Assembly (NCBI RefSeq): GCF_019024325.1
Contig: NZ_JAFNJS010000006.1
Coordinates: 329,208-393,207, forward strand
DNA from: Falsiroseomonas tokyonensis
Lineage (GTDB): Bacteria; Pseudomonadota; Alphaproteobacteria; Acetobacterales; Acetobacteraceae
Length of the DNA stretch: 64,000 nt
Direction of reading: 5' to 3'
A program made the position numbers and the translations under genes. This document shows, piece by piece, positions 59,711-64,000 of this stretch (position 1 is its first letter; the number at the start of each line of letters is the position of its first letter). Under the pieces are notes generated by a model, which was not told the DNA's origin, searched no databases, and saw only the letters and a program-made list of their open reading frames with translations.

Positions 59711-61966
59711 ATGGCTGCCAGGCCGACATTGCGAAGCATCGTCTCCCAATCCGCCTTCGGCGCCGGCCTTGCGGCCAGCATGATGCTGGGCGGCGGCGTG
59801 CCGGCCCAGGCCCAGACCCAGACGGGCACGGAGCCCCAGGCCGCTGCCGAAACCGCGCCGGAGCTTCGCCTGCCGCAGGTCGGCGTGGTGGGCGAGCAGC
59901 CGGCCAATACGCTGCGCAACACCACAGGCCTGGGCCGCCTCTCCGGCCCCATCCAGAGCCTGCCGCAGACCATACAGGTGGTGCCGCAGGAAGTCCTGCG
60001 CCAGCAGAATGTGACGACGCTGGAGCAGGCGCTGCGCAACGTACCGGGCATCACATCCTCCGTCGGCGAGGGCAATGGCGGGGTCAATGGCGACCAGCTG
60101 CGCATCCGCGGCTTCAATGCGCAGAACGACCTTTATGTGGACGGCCTTCGCGACTTCGGCACCTTCCGCCGCGATGCCTTCACCTTCGAGGAAGTGCAGG
60201 CGCTGCTCGGCCCCTCTGGCCAGACCTTTGGCGCGGGTTCGGCCGGCGGCACGGTGAATGTGGCCAGCCGCACGCCGCGGCTCGGCAACTTCTTCAATGT
60301 CGAGGCGACCGCCGGCATGGGTCCGCTGTTCCGCGGCACGGCCGATGCGAACTACCAGCTGAGCGAAACCTCGGCCATGCGGCTGAACGTCATGGGGCAG
60401 CAGTCGCGCACATCCGGCCGCGACATGCCCTTCGGCAGCCGCTGGGGCGTCGCCCCCTCCCTCGCCTTCGGCCTGGGGACCGATACGACCTTCACGCTGG
60501 AATACCTGCACTACGAATATGACGAGCCGACCGATACCGGCGTGCCGGTGCTGACGCGCCCGGGCAGCAGCGTGGGCCAGCCGATCACCGAATACGGCGT
60601 CAGCCGCAACACCTGGTACGGCACGCCGACGGATCGCGACAAGTCGACGCTGGACCGCATCACCGCGCGGCTGCAGCACAATGCGACGGACTGGCTGACG
60701 ATCTACAACGACACGCGCGCCAGCCACCAGGAACGCTTCTTCAGCTACAGCATCCTGGGCTGCAACACGACCTGCGTCGGCAACTTCTTCAACCGCACCG
60801 GCACGCCGCAATACACCTATAGCGGCGCCGGCTCGCCCTACGACTCCACCACCTGGGGCGTGCAGAACATCACCACAGCCGTCGCCCGCTACAACACCTG
60901 GGGCTTCCGGCACGAGACGACGCTGGGCGTGGATGGCTGGTACGAGGATTTCGAGCGCACCGGCTACAGCTACGGCGCCGATCGGTCCGCCTTCCTCGGC
61001 AATCTCTTCGACCCGGACAACGGCACCTCCTACGGCTACACGCGCTCGACCGCCGCGAATGCCACGCGCGCCGCGCAGACCACCGCCGTCGGCGTCTTCG
61101 CCAGCGAGCGGCTGTGGCTGACGCCGGAACTCTCCGTGGTCGGCGGGGTGCGCTGGAACCGCTTCCAGACCGACTACCAGTCCTACGGCCCGGGCGTCGC
61201 GCAGACCGAGCTGAATGCCGACAACAGCTTTGTCGATCCGCGCGCCTCGATCATCTGGGAGCCGACGCGGGATTACACCTTCTACCTGTCCTACGCGCAG
61301 TCCTCCTTCGCGCCGGGCTCCAACTGGTCGACCCAGCCGGGCCAGGCCTCCACCAACAACACGCTGCTGGAGCCGGAGCGCAACACGATCTACGAGGCCG
61401 GCGCGCGCGGCAGCTTCCTCGATGGACGTCTGGGGCTGAGCGCGGCCGTCTATCAGATCACCAAGAACAACGCGACGGAGACGGATGCCCTGACCGGCAC
61501 CACCTTCTCCTCCGGCGACCGGCAGCGGATCCAGGGCGTCGACCTCGGCGCCACCGGCCAGCTGAGGCCGAACTGGACCTTGAATGCGCGCTACAGCTTC
61601 ATGGACAGCGAGACCACGCGCTCCCTCACCGCGGCCAATGTCGGCAAGGAAGTGCAGCTGGTGCCGGAACACTCCGCCACGCTCTGGACCGCCTACGAGA
61701 TCGGCGGCGGCGAGCGGCGGAACCTGACGATCGGCGGCGGCATCACCTATGCCAGCAGCATTTTCCTGAATGCCGCGAACAGCCAGGAAGTGCCGGAGAC
61801 CTTCTCGCTGGATGCCTTCGCCTCGCACCGGCTGAACGACCAGGTCACGCTGCGGGTCAACGGCTACAACCTGACCGACCAGCGCAACTACACCAATGTC
61901 TCCAGCGGCCGCGCGGCGCTGGGCACGGGCCGTGCCTTCACCATGAGCCTGGCCGCAAGCTTCTGA
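59711..61966 (+). CDS. TonB-dependent catecholate siderophore receptor (Fiu/CirA-like)
   Basis: A 751-residue outer-membrane receptor. A signal peptide (ending about VPAQAQ) precedes a TonB-box-like region and a plug domain: QSLPQTIQVVPQEVLRQQNV, TTLEQALRNVPGITSSVGEG, LRIRGFNAQNDLYVDGLRDF and GAGSAGGTVNVASRTPRLGN. The barrel follows to the end, with the last strand GTGRAFTMSLAASF closing on an aromatic residue. The insert with paired cysteines (GCNTTCVG) is in an extracellular loop. The Fur box upstream and the PiuC-like gene downstream fit a Fiu-type catecholate importer. Confidence 0.92.
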   Translation: MAARPTLRSIVSQSAFGAGLAASMMLGGGVPAQAQTQTGTEPQAAAETAPELRLPQVGVVGEQPANTLRNTTGLGRLSGPIQSLPQTIQVVPQEVLRQQNVTTLEQALRNVPGITSSVGEGNGGVNGDQLRIRGFNAQNDLYVDGLRDFGTFRRDAFTFEEVQALLGPSGQTFGAGSAGGTVNVASRTPRLGNFFNVEATAGMGPLFRGTADANYQLSETSAMRLNVMGQQSRTSGRDMPFGSRWGVAPSLAFGLGTDTTFTLEYLHYEYDEPTDTGVPVLTRPGSSVGQPITEYGVSRNTWYGTPTDRDKSTLDRITARLQHNATDWLTIYNDTRASHQERFFSYSILGCNTTCVGNFFNRTGTPQYTYSGAGSPYDSTTWGVQNITTAVARYNTWGFRHETTLGVDGWYEDFERTGYSYGADRSAFLGNLFDPDNGTSYGYTRSTAANATRAAQTTAVGVFASERLWLTPELSVVGGVRWNRFQTDYQSYGPGVAQTELNADNSFVDPRASIIWEPTRDYTFYLSYAQSSFAPGSNWSTQPGQASTNNTLLEPERNTIYEAGARGSFLDGRLGLSAAVYQITKNNATETDALTGTTFSSGDRQRIQGVDLGATGQLRPNWTLNARYSFMDSETTRSLTAANVGKEVQLVPEHSATLWTAYEIGGGERRNLTIGGGITYASSIFLNAANSQEVPETFSLDAFASHRLNDQVTLRVNGYNLTDQRNYTNVSSGRAALGTGRAFTMSLAASF

Positions 61967-62004
61967 GGAAGGCGGCCCGCGCGGGGGCCGTGCCGAGACG
62001 ACGG

Positions 62005-62043
62005 AAGGGGCTGTCCGGACGCATGTCCGCGCAGCCCCTTTGG
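62005..62043 (+). terminator. Terminator after the TonB receptor
   Basis: Stem AAGGGGCTG / CAGCCCCTT (62005-62013 and 62032-62040), which can extend inward through TCCGGAC / GTCCG, followed by TTTGG. It lies 38 bases after the receptor stop and 26 bases before the hydroxylase gene, so it may give partial readthrough. Confidence 0.75.
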
Positions 62044-62065
62044 CGTGACAAGAGGAAGACTGGCC

Positions 62066-62746
62066 ATGCTGGTGCATATCGAGAATGTCCTGACACCCGA
62101 GGAGGTCGCGCATTGCCGGCAGCGGCTGGAGCGCGCCGACTGGGTGGATGGCCGCGTCACCGCCGGCGACCAGTCGGCCAAGGTGAAGCAGAACCTGCAG
62201 GTGCCGGAGGATTCGGCGGCGGGCCGCGAGCTGGGCGAGATCGTGCTGCGCGCGCTGCGCCGATCGCCGCTGTTCACCTCCGCCGTGCTGCCGCTGCGGA
62301 TCTATCCGCCGATGTTCAACCGCTATGACGTCGGCATGACCTTCGACACGCATGTCGACAACGCGATCCGCGCCCTGCCCGGCGGCGCGCGCATGCGCAC
62401 CGATGTCTCCTCCACCCTCTTCCTGACCCCGCCCGAGGATTACGACGGCGGCGAGCTGGTGGTGGAGGACACCTATGGCGCGCAGTCGGTGAAGCTGCCG
62501 GCGGGCGACATGGTGATCTATCCCTCGACCAGCCTGCATCGCGTGAATCCGGTGACGCGCGGCAGCCGATGGGCGTCCTTCTTCTGGACGCAGTCGATGA
62601 TCGACGACGACCGGCAGCGCCGGCTGCTGTTCGAGATGGACATGTCCATCATCCAGATGCGGATGTCGGTGCCGGACGACCATCCGAGCGTGCTCGGCCT
62701 GACCGGCTGCTACCACAACCTGATGCGCATGTGGTGCAAGACCTGA
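62066..62746 (+). CDS. PKHD-type Fe(II)/2-oxoglutarate hydroxylase, PiuC/YbiX-like
   Basis: A 226-residue double-stranded beta-helix enzyme. The iron ligands are H and D in [13 protein letters not shown] and a late H in [21 protein letters not shown] in this last segment binds 2-oxoglutarate. PiuC/YbiX genes are habitual neighbours of Fiu/PiuA-type receptor genes and are iron-regulated. The substrate is not known. Confidence 0.9.
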   Translation: MLVHIENVLTPEEVAHCRQRLERADWVDGRVTAGDQSAKVKQNLQVPEDSAAGRELGEIVLRALRRSPLFTSAVLPLRIYPPMFNRYDVGMTFDTHVDNAIRALPGGARMRTDVSSTLFLTPPEDYDGGELVVEDTYGAQSVKLPAGDMVIYPSTSLHRVNPVTRGSRWASFFWTQSMIDDDRQRRLLFEMDMSIIQMRMSVPDDHPSVLGLTGCYHNLMRMWCKT

Positions 62747-62826
62747 GGCTGCGCCTGGGGTTTCTGCAATTCGCTTCCTGCTGCGCGAGGCCATTGGCGC
62801 GGCGCCTGAGATTCATCGAGGACTGC

Positions 62827-63825
62827 ATGACCGAGAGCCTTGCCACCCGTGCCACCTCTTCCCTGTCGCGGCGCGCCCTGCTGCTCGGTGCGGCGGGCGC
62901 GCTCTGCGCGCCGGCGGTTGCGCGCAGCCAGGTGCTGTCGCGTCGCCCGGTGACGCTGGTGCTGCCCTTCACACCCGGTGCGCCGCCCGATGTGGTTGCG
63001 CGGGTGCTGGCGGAGGGGATGCAGCGGCGCCTCGGCAATGCCGTGGTGGTGGAGAACCGACCCGGCGCCAGCGGCAATATCGGCGCCGACCTGGTGGCGC
63101 GCGCGGCGCCCGATGGCCATACGCTGCTGGTGCACACCACGACGCTGGTGATGAATGCGAGCCTCTATCGGACGCTGACCTACGATCCGCTGACCTCCTT
63201 CGCACCGCTCACGGCGCTGGTCGATGTGGATTATGCGCTGGTGCTGCATCCCTCCGGCGGTGCGTCCTTCGAGGACTTCCTGGCGCGGGCGCGGTCGCAG
63301 CCGGGGGTGCTGAACTATGCCTCCCCCGGCATCGGCACGCCGCATCACCTGACCATGGAGCTGTTCAAGCGCGCGGCCGGCGTGGATGTGACGCATGTGC
63401 CCTATCGCGGCACCGGCCCGGCGGTGACGGATTTGCTGGCCGGCCAGGTGGCGGCGATGTTCATGCCAGTGAATGCCGCGCTGGAGCTGGGACGCGGCGG
63501 CCTGGTGCGTTCCGTTGCGGTGGCATCGCCCGAGCGGCTGCGGCTGATGCCGGAGGTGGCAACGGTGGCGGAGCTTGGGGTGCCGGGCGTGACCATCAAG
63601 GACTGGTTCGCGCTGCTCGCCCCGGCCCGCACGCCCGCGCCGGTGCTGGAGCTGCATACGGAGACCGCGCGCGCCGTGCTAGCAACGCCAGAGGTGACGC
63701 AGGCGCTGACGGCGCAGGGCTTCAATGTGCTGGGGGGCAGTTCCGCGGCGCTGGGCGCCACCATGGCAGCGGATCTGGAGCGCTGGGCGGGGGTTATCCG
63801 CGAGGCGCATATCTCGGCGGAATAG
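62827..63825 (+). CDS. Bug/TctC-family periplasmic receptor (5)
   Basis: A 332-residue protein with a Tat-like leader (TSSLSRRALLLGAAGALCAP) and the mature sequence VLSRRPVTLVLPFTPGAPP. Family segments VENRPGASGNIGADLVARAA, SPGIGTPHHLTMELFKRA and HVPYRGTGPAVTDLLAGQV are present. It is unlinked to other catabolic genes in the window. The 80 bases upstream of it show no clear promoter; a leader transcript from the hydroxylase gene is possible. Confidence 0.9.
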   Translation: MTESLATRATSSLSRRALLLGAAGALCAPAVARSQVLSRRPVTLVLPFTPGAPPDVVARVLAEGMQRRLGNAVVVENRPGASGNIGADLVARAAPDGHTLLVHTTTLVMNASLYRTLTYDPLTSFAPLTALVDVDYALVLHPSGGASFEDFLARARSQPGVLNYASPGIGTPHHLTMELFKRAAGVDVTHVPYRGTGPAVTDLLAGQVAAMFMPVNAALELGRGGLVRSVAVASPERLRLMPEVATVAELGVPGVTIKDWFALLAPARTPAPVLELHTETARAVLATPEVTQALTAQGFNVLGGSSAALGATMAADLERWAGVIREAHISAE

Positions 63826-63870
63826 GCGCCAGGGGCGGCCCTGGAGGCCGCCCAGATCCTTCGGTCGGCC

Positions 63871-63911
63871 GAAAACGAAAAACCCGCCAGACCGTGCAGG
63901 CCTGGCGGGTT
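63871..63911 (-). terminator. Intrinsic terminator of the initiator tRNA gene
   Basis: Stem AACCCGCCAG / CTGGCGGGTT with a T-rich run (TTTTTCGTTTTC) on the minus-strand side, 17 bases after the tRNA 3' end. It can also end transcripts of the Bug receptor 5 gene from the other side. Confidence 0.85.
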
Positions 63912-63927
63912 CTCGAATTCGAATGGG

Positions 63928-64000
<73 letters not shown>

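Noticed and set aside
59627..62794. A 1055-codon minus-strand open frame opposite the TonB receptor and hydroxylase
   Set aside because: It shadows two clearly assigned genes and has a shadow-type composition.

Overview
The window is about 70% GC and densely packed. It looks like chromosomal DNA of an alphaproteobacterium of the Acetobacteraceae/Roseomonas type. The grounds are the strong GC bias at third codon positions, the many start/stop overlaps (ATGA, TGATG), an alphaproteobacterial-style initiator tRNA, and five separate Bug/TctC-type periplasmic solute receptors with no tctA/tctB partner. Species assignment is inference. No phage genes, transposase genes or CRISPR arrays were seen.

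Layout. 1-9.9 kb: the 3' end of tamB; a minus-strand operon (Bug receptor, M28-like protein, methyltransferase-glycosyltransferase fusion); a plus-strand run (ABC-F ATPase, M24 peptidase, GST). 10-11.4 kb: a decayed BCCT transporter joined to the tail of an MFS transporter. 11.4-16 kb: a Bug receptor with an M29/NicX-like metalloenzyme, then an HWE hybrid histidine kinase. 16.1-21.3 kb: a complete branched-chain-amino-acid-type ABC operon (LivG-LivF-SBP-LivH-LivM) ending in a GAF-domain gene. 21.3-28.7 kb: small metabolic genes, including a nitroreductase, a class III aminotransferase, a DHCW cupin, a LysR regulator, a DksA/TraR-type zinc finger protein and GlpD.

28.7-33.9 kb: a CoA-dependent catabolic operon (MaoC-like hydratase, CaiB-type CoA transferase, Bug receptor, CitE-like lyase) with a divergent LysR regulator. 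The gene set resembles itaconate/citramalate degradation. 33.9-44.5 kb: a carbohydrate- or polyol-type regulon with a DapA-like aldolase, HisD-like dehydrogenase, SDR and LacI regulator, then SBP, two permeases, ATPase, bicupin and a MetE-like enzyme. Two matching LacI-type operators lie at 34896 and 38118.

44.5-62.7 kb: an iron island. It has a FecBCD-type importer and siderophore esterase, a YncE-like propeller, cytochrome b561, a serine-specific EntF-like NRPS, an aryl carrier protein, a DHB/salicylate-AMP ligase, an MFS exporter, an M20 amidohydrolase, an FMN hydroxy-acid oxidase, a TonB receptor and a PiuC-type hydroxylase. Five candidate Fur boxes sit in its promoters. The genes for making 2,3-dihydroxybenzoate are not in the window. 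The window ends with a fifth Bug receptor and a minus-strand initiator tRNA-Met cut by the end.

The most unusual non-coding signal is a structured repeat present twice, at 18423-18516 and 31797-31916. Each copy has four consecutive hairpins whose stem sequences differ while staying complementary, joined by conserved linkers, and each lies between genes of a transport or catabolic operon. No intergenic stretch exceeds 300 bases. The longest are 26751-26974 (mostly a MITE-like inverted repeat), 15930-16141 (only a terminator-like hairpin seen) and 48232-48419 (a divergent Fur-type promoter region).
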